A DNA stretch of 64,000 bases from Dipteris shenzhenensis. Taxonomy: Eukaryota > Polypodiophyta > Polypodiopsida > Gleicheniales. Position numbers and translations under genes: made by a program. This document shows, one piece after another, positions 20,830-29,946 of this stretch. Location of the stretch: NCBI GenBank assembly GCA_047967505.1, contig CM106541.1. One strand, written 5' to 3'. Below the pieces are notes generated by a model. The model worked only from the letters and a program-made list of their open reading frames with translations. It had not been told where the DNA came from and ran no database searches. The stretch's first letter is position 1. Every line of letters starts with the position of its first letter.

Positions 20830-22760
20830 ATAATTACAACACAACAACATAACTTGTAGCCCACAAGGTTCTAGCTTTCAAGTATAAAACGAGACGAGAT
20901 GGATACAAGTATATGCGCTCTTCCATCAATTGACATATTCTCCCATCCATCCCCTCACATACAGCATACCATCCTATATAATTAGAGCTTCATCCACCAT
21001 GATGATGCAACAACAGAGAGCAAACGAGTTGCAACATGTTGCAACTCCAATGTCTCTCCACCATATTCCTTCCACCAAGTAGGTGTAATAGTCATCTTAA
21101 TAGCATCAAGATTCCAAGGATCTCCAAAAGATCCTTCGCGATTTGTATGTCTCACTCGTTGTTGGTAGGCCAATTTGCCTTGATCTCCCGAAAGCAAGTT
21201 CTTACAAACCTCTCCAATGTTACTTATGACTTCTGGATTCTATGATTGAACATGCATTTAATATTGTGGATGTACTGCAAATGCGGCTCCACGCAAAGGA
21301 GTGTGCATTTGCTTCCATCTCTTATCGACCGAATATACCACTTGTTGCTTTTCCCAAGGTGCGAAGCGCACGAATTCTTTAACCTGTCATATTGCTTCTG
21401 ACATCTTTCAATACACTTTATCCATAACAAAGGCATCAGCGTAAACCATCCTCAATACTATCTCAAATAGCTCCACACCTTCTTTTATTCTTTCTACATT
21501 TCTCTGAATAATGATGATTGTACAAGATGCACACATTTACTGCTTGGTATTGCGTACTGCGTCTTTTTCTCAAGCCAATTCACCCATCGTCTATCAACAA
21601 AAGTCTCGACTAAAGCTTGACGCACTTCCAACAATCTAGCAAGAACTAGAAAAGAAGTGGCAAATCTAGTTTGACAAATTTGCCTTAGTTGCTTCACAGA
21701 GTGCTCTCTGAATACTGCATGCAAGTATTGATGACTCTTTATAAAACTCACTACGGCATTAGCAACTTGTAGTAGTGGTTGCACAAATGGCAATTGTCCA
21801 ATATCCTTCAACAATAAGTTGAGAGTATGAGCACAACATGGCACCTATGTTAGAGTGGGATACATTGCCATGACCATCTCATTCGCGATCTTGTAATTCG
21901 ATGCATTATCTGTTACTAATGCAGTAATATTTTCACTATCACCAACTTTACGAATCGCTCTTTTGTATATTTTTACAATATATGTTGAAGTTTTTGCCTT
22001 TAGATACGCATGAATACTCTCCCAGAACATAGTTCCCTTGGGAGTAATGCACATTACATTGCTTGCTAGTCCATCCATCAAAAGCAAGAGTGCAACCATA
22101 TGTAGGAATAAAATCAAATATCTTTTTTTTCAAGCAGTCCGCCACAATTTGTTTGACTCTATCAAGATGATCTGTATGCATTTTATTATAATCCGGCAAA
22201 ACAAATCCTGGTCTAGCACATGACTTTAAGGCATTACGAAACGTCTCATCTCTCATGACATTGAGTGGTATACCATCTTTTACAAATGCTTCTGTCCATC
22301 TTAAGTGCTCTTCATGCACTTGTTGCCAAAGAAATCCATCCTCCATAGAAGATTGTTCTCCCTTTTTTCTCTTCTTACCGAACAGGCATTAGTCGCATCA
22401 AAACTCACCTATGACCCGCTTGCTAGCAAATGTACATCACCTTCATGTATGGATACACCCCTCGCATTTATTAGTGCTTCTCCTTCAACCATCTCATCAA
22501 CCTCAGCGCTCACATCTTGTTGACTTGGACAATTTCTTATCAGGGTCAGATTAACCACTTTCTTCACTTTCTCTAAATACAATTTGCATAACGGAAGAAC
22601 ATCAGACGGACTGCAGGGAGCAAGCTTCAACGTCACTGCCTATCCCGAGAAAATGTTGCTTGATGCGAGTAGAACTCCAAAATATTTACACTGCACGAAA
22701 GAGACCGAGGCATGTACTTTTCATATCTCTATCACATATGACCAAATCTTGCCACACACC
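20830..22760 (-). pseudogene. hAT transposase (DUF659 type) relic
   Basis: This is the transposase of the surrounding element; it would cut and rejoin the ends and generate the 8-bp duplications. Read on -, a BED-finger-like start with STRIKQHFLGIG lies at about 22620-22680. The DUF659 part (22346 down) has EHLRWTEAFVKDGIPLNVMR, the first catalytic Asp in LAFDGWTS, PKGTMFWESIHAYLKAK and the second Asp in ALVTDNASNYK. The next block (21844-21494) has CAHTLNLLLKDIGQLPFV and TRFATSFLVLARLLEVRQAL. The dimerisation domain (21140-20980) has WWKEYGGETLELQHVATRLL then SVVASS. Stops and frame changes occur between blocks, so it is inactive unless helped in trans. Confidence 0.85.
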
Positions 22761-22889
22761 ATGTTTTTGAAGTTGCAAAAAATGCAAAAAAATTAATATG
22801 TGTATGCAATAGAAACATATTGCAATACACATTTTGTAAAAAACAATACATATTCTTTTTAAAAAAATTTCAAGAATGCAATATATTAA

Positions 22890-23575
22890 TTGTCATTCAT
22901 TCACATTCTATTGAAAGATTATGAAATATTCATTCAAAAGAAAGTGTAAGAATGAGTAATGAAAATTAAGAGACATGGATTCATTTCTATTGAAAGAATA
23001 CACTCAAACTGTAAATCATTCATTCACATTCTATTGAAAGAATATTAAATATTCATTTAGAAGAAAGTGTAAGAATGAGTAATGAAAATTGGGAGACATG
23101 TATTCATCTCTAATGAAAGAACACTCAAACTGTAGATCATTCCTTCACATTCTATTGAAAGAATATTAAATATTTATTCAAAAGAAAGTGTAAGAATGAG
23201 TAATAAAAATTGAGAGACATTGATTAATTTCTATTGAAAGAATATACTCAAATTGAACATCATTCATTCACATTCTATTGAAAGAATATTACATATTCAT
23301 TCAAAAGAAAGTGGAAGAATGAGTAATAAAAATACAGACATGGATTTATTTTTATTCAAAGAATATTCTCAAATTGAAAATCATTCATTCACATTCTATT
23401 GAAAGAATATTAAATATTCATTCAAAAGAAAGTGTAAGAATGAGACAAGTGTTCTAATAATCTTTAAAACTTTAAATTGATACACCTTTAAAACTCTTTG
23501 TATTCTTTCACATTCTATTGAAAGAATATTAAATATTCATTTTTGATATTCATTCAAAGAAAGTGTGAGAATACA
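22890..23575. repeat. Tandem array inside the hAT element, unit about 120 bp
   Basis: CATTCACATTCTATTGAAAG recurs near 22895, 23015, 23139, 23263, 23383 and 23503. The units share ATTCATTCAAAAGAAAGTGT and AAGAATGAGTAATRAAAATT, about five and a half copies. The array lies directly upstream of the transposase start on its coding strand. Confidence 0.9.
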
Positions 23576-23594
23576 AACACAAATAAAATCATAT

Positions 23595-24220
23595 TTCTTA
23601 CAAGAGATCTAAGGAACATAATGAGGAGATCCTAGAACTCCCACATTCAAAAATTCTCACAAGAATCTAAGGAACTCAATAAGGAGATCCTAGAACTCCC
23701 ACAAACAAATTTCATAATTTCATAGATACAAAAACAAGCACATTTCTCACAAGAGATCTAAGGAACTCAACAAGGAGATCCTAGAACTCCCACAAACAAA
23801 TTTTCTCACAAGAGATCTAAGTAACTCAACAAGGAGATCCTAGAACTCCCACATACAAAAAATTTATCACAAGAGATCTAAGGAACTCAACAAGGAGATC
23901 CTAGAACTCCCACAAACAAATTTCATGGACACAAAAACAAGCACATTTCTCATAAAAGATCTAAGGAACTCAACAAGGAGATCCTAAAACTCCCACAGAT
24001 AAATTTATCTCACAAGAGATCTAAGGAACTCAACAAAGAGATCCTATAACTCCCACAAACAAATTTTGGACACAAAAACACTTAAAAGACTTTTCTCATA
24101 AGAGATCGAAGGAACTCATAAAGAGAACCTAAAACTCCCACAAACAAAGACACAAAGACCAAAACCACAAATCTCACAAGAGATCTCAGGAACTCAAAAT
24201 GAGATCCTAAAGCTCCCTAA
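23595..24220. repeat. Tandem array inside the hAT element, unit about 55-90 bp
   Basis: Nine or ten units each contain CACAAGAGATCTAAGGAACT, CAACAAGGAGATCCTAGAAC and TCCCACAAACAAAT, with variable spacers (for example GACACAAAAACAAGCACAT). Units near the transposon end are more diverged. No coding potential. Confidence 0.9.
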
Positions 24221-24374
24221 CACAAAATCCATCTTATTTCAGACCTTCTAGATTGCTTTCACAACCTTAAAGGACCATTCTTCTTCTTTTCCTTATTTGA
24301 TCTCTTATGCTCGGTTGGGGAACCAAGCATGAGATAAGAGACATAAGCAAACAGTGACCTTATATACAAAAACA

Positions 24375-24460
24375 TAGCCACATATTCGTCCTAATACAGG
24401 TTTATTTGTACAAATACGTTATTCGTATGAATAAAATCTATTTGTACGAATATAAAGGGA
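24375..24460. repeat. Right subterminal repeat cluster of the hAT element
   Basis: ATTCGTCCTAATAC, TTATTTGTACAAATA, TTATTCGTATGAATAA and TATTTGTACGAATATA match the left cluster at 15590-15700. Several are themselves near-palindromes. Confidence 0.7.
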
Positions 24461-24587
24461 TGACGTGTCGATTTATGTAAAAAACGTAACATGTCACCGC
24501 TTTTTTACTTGACTTTTTCTTTCATTTGAATCATTCGAGTGATTTTTCCGCATTTTTCGAATCACGAATTCGAATTTTTCTACTTAG

Positions 24588-24868
24588 GTTATGAGAACCA
24601 AAAGTTGTACAACAATAACATACCACTAGCATGGACACCAATAGGACGTGTTATGCGAGAATTCCAAGTTGAAAATAACCAGCTCAACACAGTCACAAGA
24701 AAACAATTCCCAATCCAACCCGCAACCGCCAGAACAATACACCAGTCCCAAGGGCTAACATTGGAAAAGCTTGTGTTTGACCCCGACGAAATAAAAACAC
24801 ACGGTCTAGTATACACAGCACTGTCAAGAGTTCGCTCGCAACAGAAAACCTGTACTTACTCTCACCAT
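24588..24868 (+). pseudogene. Helentron helicase C-terminus (copy B, continued) with right hAT target duplication
   Basis: It opens with the second GTTATGAG (24588-24595). It then continues the PIF1-type helicase interrupted at 15489: LYNNNIPLAWTPIGRVMREF, NQLNTVTRKQFPIQPATAR, then TIHQSQGLTLEKLVFDP and LVYTALSRVRSQ. TIHQSQG..TLE and YTALSRV are helicase motifs V and VI. The stretch is open for more than 80 codons. The reading frame differs by one from the last readable frame left of the transposon. Confidence 0.88.
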
Positions 24869-24989
24869 TGAAACAAAAACAAATAAAAGTTGACCCAGCA
24901 GTCGTGCATGAAATTACAAGGTTACAATTCAACCATCCTTAGGCATTTGACCAAACTCATTTCTCAAAGGAGGAAACAATGCACAACAC

Positions 24990-25637
24990 CGAAGAGCCTA
25001 AACACAAGATCAATACAACCTCACCAAGAAGACCTTCTACATTTGAGCAGCATCCTCGCTGCCACCATCTTATGCCTTCAAGAAACACACACATAAACAC
25101 TACCAACTTTATCTCTACCACAATTTAGAAACATCGCTAGAATAGAAGGATCGGGACTCACAACATATTACAAAGACAACCTCGCACTTTTACATCGAAA
25201 CAATGTAGCAGTACAAGGATGTGCAAGTTTATTGGTGGCTATTCTACGTACACAACAACAACAAGACATTGCCATCCTAAACATATACAAATCACCAATA
25301 AAAAAAACAGAAAAGCTGGTAGAAAACATACAAACCCAGATGAGCACAATAGGAACCACAATCACTACAAACATCGCAGGAGACTTTAACATTAACTACC
25401 CACTCCAACACAGTAGCTTCAAAGAAAATCCGACTACTCATGACTCAATATAATATGCATCAACTAATAACTACACCAACGACAATTCATGGGTCTACGA
25501 TTGACCGAATTTGGACAAATGACTCAAAAAAAAGAGGTACAAACTATGTCTATTGGTATGACCACTCACTACTTGTACACTATATTACTCAACATATAAA
25601 ACCTATAGCATCTAAAATATGTGAAGGGAAAACCTAA
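24990..25637 (+). pseudogene. Helentron-type endonuclease (EEP fold) relic, copy B
   Basis: It follows the helicase C-terminus after about 120 bp, as expected for a helicase-endonuclease polyprotein of a Helentron. N-terminal part: SLNTRSIQPHQEDLL then LAATILCLQETH (catalytic Glu in QETH, 25040-25095). After a stop and frame change come TYYKDNLALLHRNNVAVQG, VAILRTQQQQDIAILNIYKS and NIAGDFNINYPLQ (25232-25410). A further frame change leads to HQLITTPTTIHGSTIDRIWT and WYDHSLLVHYI (25440-25590), the DH motif at the end of the fold. All key motifs are present but in at least three frames. Confidence 0.85.
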
Positions 25638-25812
25638 GGCAGGCCAATTGAAGTACCTTTAGCTTGTTTTTTTTGAGTGAGAAAAAAAAAAACACTTTTT
25701 TTTTGGGGTGAATTCTCTCTCTCTCTCTCACACACACACTTTTTTTGGCCTGCCATAGGTAGTCTAAGTGAAGGCAATTTAACAAGAAGTGGAAATAGCC
25801 ATTTTTATTTTC
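25637..25812 (+). mobile_element. Putative Helentron 3' terminus with inverted repeat and microsatellites (copy B)
   Basis: GGCAGGCCA at about 25639 is complementary to TGGCCTGCC at about 25748. This gives a 9-bp stem whose loop of about 100 bp is made of T/A runs, (CT)n and (CA)n. The second arm is followed by ATAG and TAAGTGAAGG, matching copy A near 11196-11225. Microsatellites plus a terminal hairpin are known for Helentron-derived short elements; assignment to the same structure here is inference. Confidence 0.55.
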
Positions 25813-26067
25813 AAAAAATCTAGATTTTTTATTGATCCACTTGCCTCTAGAAATCCTCAGCCCTCTCTCTCTCTCTCTCTCTCTCTCTCATCGCTTTCAA
25901 TTCATTATCTCCGCCCTGTGTTCAATTCATTATCTCCGCCCTGTGTGTGTGTGTCTTTGTCTCCCTCATCGCTTTCAATGCATCATCTTCGCCCTCTTTC
26001 GCTATTTGGATCTTGGGCAGGCCTTATGAATGATTTATTACAATTCACCTTGTTTTTTAAAGTGAAA

Positions 26068-26109
<42 letters not shown>

Positions 26110-26480
26110 ACACACACACACACACACACACACTTTTTTTTGGTGAGAACTCTCTCTCTCTCTCTCTTACACACACTTTTTTTTTTGGGGGGTAAATCCA
26201 ATAGCATTATATTACATGAAAAGAAGATACATAAGAGAGTCTCCAAAGTGGAGAGTCCGAAACAAGAGATCAAAAACATAAGTAAACCAACTCCAGGCTA
26301 GAATGTTGAAGGTCTCCTTGCCGACAAGCATCAGAAATAGATTGGCGCGAGGAGGATGTGAAGAACTCTTTGTGTTTCTCACACACACACACACACACAC
26401 TTTTTTTAGTGAAATCACACATAGACACACTTGTTTAGTGAAATCACACACACACACACACACACAAAACACAAATGAAG
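25705..26480. repeat. Compound CT/CA/T microsatellite cluster
   Basis: (TC)n runs occur at about 25712-25730, 25862-25890, 26070-26105 and 26150-26168. (CA)n runs occur at about 26110-26132, 26380-26400 and 26444-26466. The module CACAC then TTTTTTTT then GGTGA or AGTGA recurs at about 25690, 25738, 26130, 26173 and 26397. ORFs here are low-complexity Ser/Leu/His artefacts. The cluster ends about 90 bp before the bS21 start codon, so part of it would lie in the promoter or leader of that gene. Confidence 0.9.
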
Positions 26481-26558
26481 CCCATTTTGTGTGTGGAGAT
26501 GGTGATGAGAAAACTCTGTTCAAGAAAGGAGGAGGAGATGTTGTGAAAAAGTAGAGCG

Positions 26559-27244
26559 ATGGCTTGCTGCAACAGCAGGCGTCTCCTTGGCTTCCTCGCA
26601 TCTCCCCATTCTTTCATTCTCCATAGCCTCCTCCCACATCATCATCCTTCTCTCCTTCTTCCTCCCCTTTCATCGAATTTCCCCTCCCCCCCTCCTTTGC
26701 CCTTCCGAGGATTTTCTTCCTTTCTGCCTTCCTTGCATCACGCTTACTCCTTTCCATCTCCATCCACCATTCTTAGGGTTCGTGCCTTGCACCCTCTTCG
26801 ACATCCCGCCTCTGCCCCTTTCCTGCCGCCTCGTCCCTTGGACCAGCAGGTGCGGCATGTCTATGTTGAAGTTATCGATAATGACCTCGACTCGGCGCTT
26901 AAAGTCTACAAGCGAAAGATGAACATTTCAAAAATCGAGGCGAAGCTCAAGGAAAAACAGTATTATATTAAGCCCTCTGAACGGCGGAAGCTTGCCAAGC
27001 ACTATAAGAAGCTCAATCGTGCTAGGAGAGAACTTGGAGAGAAGATTCAGATTGTGAAGCACCGAATGGAGAAAATACGGGAAGTCAGGAGACTCAACAA
27101 AGAAGAAAAGCGTGCTAAAGGTATGAGACGACGGCGATGTCGCGTTAAAGTCGCTTATTTAACACTAGATCTATGACTTTCAGTAACTAATACTTGTCTG
27201 ATTGTTCCGTGTGCTCAGCCGCCGAAGGAATGCAGTCCAAGTAA
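26559..27244 (+). CDS. Plastid 30S ribosomal protein bS21 precursor (two exons)
   Basis: bS21 is a small basic protein of the 30S subunit near the mRNA exit, here with a plant N-terminal extension. The first 95 or so residues are Ser/Pro/Leu/His-rich with almost no acidic residues, as in a chloroplast transit peptide; mitochondrial targeting cannot be excluded. The bS21 core follows: HVYVEVIDNDLDSALKVYKR, KMNISKIEAKLKEKQYY, KPSERRKLAKHYKKLNRARR, then a long basic helix. Exon 1 is 26559-27120. A GT-AG intron (27121-27218) joins to a last exon of 26 nt (27219-27244) that encodes AAEGMQSK and a stop. Without splicing the frame would run on to 27176. The start is the first ATG of the open frame. 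No stops or frameshifts: this is the only intact host gene here. Confidence 0.85.
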
Positions 27245-29160
27245 GGGATTTTCCCTATAAAGGCCAGAAGATGCATCAACTTGTAAAGCCTCCAGAATGC
27301 GATCTTTCATATGGGAGTAAGTTGCTGACATTGTTTCGGGTTGCCGAAAGATGACTTGCATTGCAAGGTCTTTTGGAACGATGACGTTAAGAAGGCATAT
27401 ATTTTGCTCTGCAGCTCTTAATGGATTTGACTTTGCCCGACTTTCTACCGTGTTACATGTGTTTAAGTGCAGAATAGTAGATGAAGCATGAAATTAAATT
27501 AACTTGTAGACAGGTGAAATGGGTAGTCACCCATAGGACTTGAAGACAAACCTGATCAAATGCAGTCTAACGAATGCTGTTAAAGGACAATTTTTCATCA
27601 CTTCAGAAAACTCAGTTAAAAACTGCTTCAGGAGAGGATCTGAAGTGTTGTATTTGGGGCAGAGTTAGGGGTCAGAGCCTTCTTGAGTATAACTTTTGTA
27701 AACCTAGATCACATTTATCATGTTTAAGTCAAAGCAAATTCAAACAATTCATCTGTGTCTCGGTAGGTTGCTTCGATGAAGACTTTGCTTCATTGACTGT
27801 CCATTCTTCTCTCTGCTTTCCTTCTCTCTTCCCCCTCGCATGGGGCAAAGCTAAAAGTAGCTGGCCATCTGATTGAGCTCATGATTGAAATCTGACAAAT
27901 AGGCAACTCGCATGCTAATTTTCCTCTCCTCCTTTTGGATAAGCGAAGCTCAGGTTTTTCTTAGATTCTCTCTTCAACCAACTGACACGCCCACATTCTG
28001 TGCGCATGCATAGGCAAATCAAATGAGATTGTCCAGAATCAGCAAAGAAAAAAAAAGAGTTCTATGCGTCCAAATATCTCAACGCTACCAAATTTTTATA
28101 ATTATAGCAGCTTTGTACAAATCGTCCTCTCCTTTGTCGGAGTGTGCATCCCACAAGGAGAACTCTTTCTGCAGAGTTGATCATTCAACATTTCTTTTCA
28201 TCTCTCCAGTGAATGCCAAGATGATTGGCTCTGCTATTGCTGTTAGGTCCCCAGGCCTATTGACCACCTGTACTGAGAAGAAACACCATAAGACCATAGG
28301 ACATCAGATGTCTTACTTACAACCCAACCGTAGTGGGACTCACTGAGGCAGAGCCATCAAGCAATAAGCTTTGTCGTTCCCATACCACCAACACATGGCG
28401 AAGGTTTTAGGGGTTATCGCAATCTCTAAGGGCTCACACATTCATGGCCCTACATGAGCACACAACTGGAGGAGTTTACAGAATATGGGCACAGACCAAG
28501 ACTTTTTTGAGTTTGGACAGATATTGGTGGACGTGCTCTCGCTTTTGGAAATTCAAAAATGTATTACTGTTTGTTTCTTATTTTTGCCATGTGCAACACT
28601 CCGAGGTGTCAGGGTGCTAGTTATTGCTGTCATTGTTGATTGTTTACTCATACCTTGCATTGTTTTTGGTAGCACGTGGTGATAGAGCATGCATCCTAAA
28701 GCAATCTGTTCCAGTTAGAATGTAACATGACCTTGGATGGGTTGGTGACAGAAAGTCTTTAGAGAGACCAATGGTAATATATATAAATGTAATGTAAATA
28801 GTTGATTGTTTTGATGTGTCATAAGAGTTGGTCAAGGATTTTGTTGTCGAAGTCTTTGATGTTTGGGGTCTGCAACAACTAGAAGGCTCTGAGGCTCCCG
28901 GGCACATTAAGATCGGTTATTTCATCAGCCATGCTTGTAAGGGTACGTGCTTAAGGGCAAGGATAAGGTTAGTGAATTAGGAAAAGAACCAAAGGGCCAA
29001 CATGATTAATGCATGGGAAGGGGATTGGAATTTTAGCAAGTGGCTAAATTTAGTAAGGAGCTTTCTAGGGATTTGGGGCGCCTTCTGTACATGCTTCAGG
29101 GGAAATGGTAATGCAGAATTACGTTTAAAGAATTGTGACTCAAAGCTGAGTTGATTAAGT
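27245..29160. other. Downstream flank of the bS21 gene, no further gene recognised
   Basis: The first few hundred bases are presumably the bS21 3' untranslated region. A GTAAGG donor-like site at 27241 leaves room for an alternative last exon. Several ORFs of 60-110 codons (for example 27574-27876, 28023-28346, 28485-28682) have no recognisable motif and look like chance. No tRNA or other RNA gene was noticed. Confidence 0.5.
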
Positions 29161-29946
29161 GTGCTACACAGGGTGGTTTGGCAAGGAGGAGAAAGACTCT
29201 TGGACACCTTTGGACACCCTTAAGTTTGTTGGAAAGACTGGAGTGTTACAGTCACTGCAAGTAGTATTGTCTTTGTACATGTGGTCATTTGGGCTCTCTA
29301 GTGCCTGGGAATGCACTATTGAAGGTCTTAATGCATCTTGCAGTGCACTGATGCAAGTAGCTTCGTCTGCCCTCCAATGGGGGCCTTATATAGGGGGCTG
29401 TCAGCGCGGGGGGGGCACAGCACAGAAGCATTTCAGTCTGCATCACAGGGCACTACTTGGTGCAGACCTACAGCCTGTTGGAAAGCACAAGTGAGTGCAT
29501 AGAAGGGAGCAGAAGACAGAAGCACACCACAAAGGCACATGGCAGTTCAGGAGTTACAGCACATACAGATCCATTTTGGGTGCCTACCTTGCCCTGTGTC
29601 TGCTCCAGGTGTGAGTACAGTTTTTGGCAGGTTTTGTACTTGGACCTCCACATCTAGTAATATATTCTTTTGGCTTTACATCTCTGTCAGAGGCTCCCTG
29701 TTTGTAAACCCCCAAAGGAGGAGAGCATGGGGGAGTGACACCTGGAGAGAAGAGGGGGCAGGAGACTGCAATGCCCTTCAAAGGGGGTTTTGGCAAGAGA
29801 GAAATGACCTTTTAAAAAGAAGTGCCACATTGGGAGAACTTTATTGTAGTGCCCTTCAAAAATAACAAAAGCATCTTAATTAGAAGGAGGACTTCTAAAT
29901 TACTTTCAAAATATAATTCTAGGCTACCCTCCAGAATGCGGGAGTA
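29161..29946 (+). other. Probable 5' region (LTR and/or leader) of gypsy-1
   Basis: The stretch has an LTR-promoter look: CCTTATATAGGGGG at about 29389 resembles a TATA box and is followed by GC-rich then mixed sequence. It leads into the gag ORF at 29947. No second copy of this LTR exists in the window because the 3' half of gypsy-1 is missing, so the boundaries cannot be set. No primer site was recognised. Confidence 0.35.

Larger units (their letters stand above)
15497..24587 (-). mobile_element. 9.1 kb hAT-superfamily DNA transposon inserted in a Helentron helicase
   Basis: The ends read CTAAGTTGCATTAATTTGG on the left and, as reverse complement, CTAAGTAGAAAAATTCGAA on the right. This is a short imperfect terminal inverted repeat. 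Both ends are flanked by GTTATGAG. A degenerate DUF659-type hAT transposase lies inside on the - strand (20830-22760), which agrees with the 8-bp duplication. Subterminal ATTCGTACGAAT-type words lie 100-200 bp inside both ends. The element is unusually long because it also carries a kinase-like gene relic, another ORF relic and three tandem arrays. The helicase is in different frames on the two sides, so the target was probably already damaged. Confidence 0.85.

Noticed and set aside
6960-24220. Possible CRISPR array from regularly spaced repeats
   Set aside because: Repeat units are 55-134 bp, diverged, without short uniform repeats and unique spacers; this is plant nuclear DNA with transposon-borne tandem repeats.
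25789-26554. Long ORFs over the CT/CA repeats (for example 25789-26301 on + and 26212-26601 on -)
   Set aside because: They are open only because simple repeats lack stop codons; the peptides are runs of Ser/Leu, His/Thr or Cys/Val with no protein features.
26559-27176. Single-exon bS21 ending at 27176
   Set aside because: A GT-AG intron at 27121-27218 gives a short, in-phase C-terminus, and the unspliced tail after KRAK is unlike the conserved end; splicing is the better reading though not proven.
27574-28682. Host genes downstream of bS21
   Set aside because: ORFs of 65-107 codons without motifs, codon signal or splice partners; not supportable from sequence alone.
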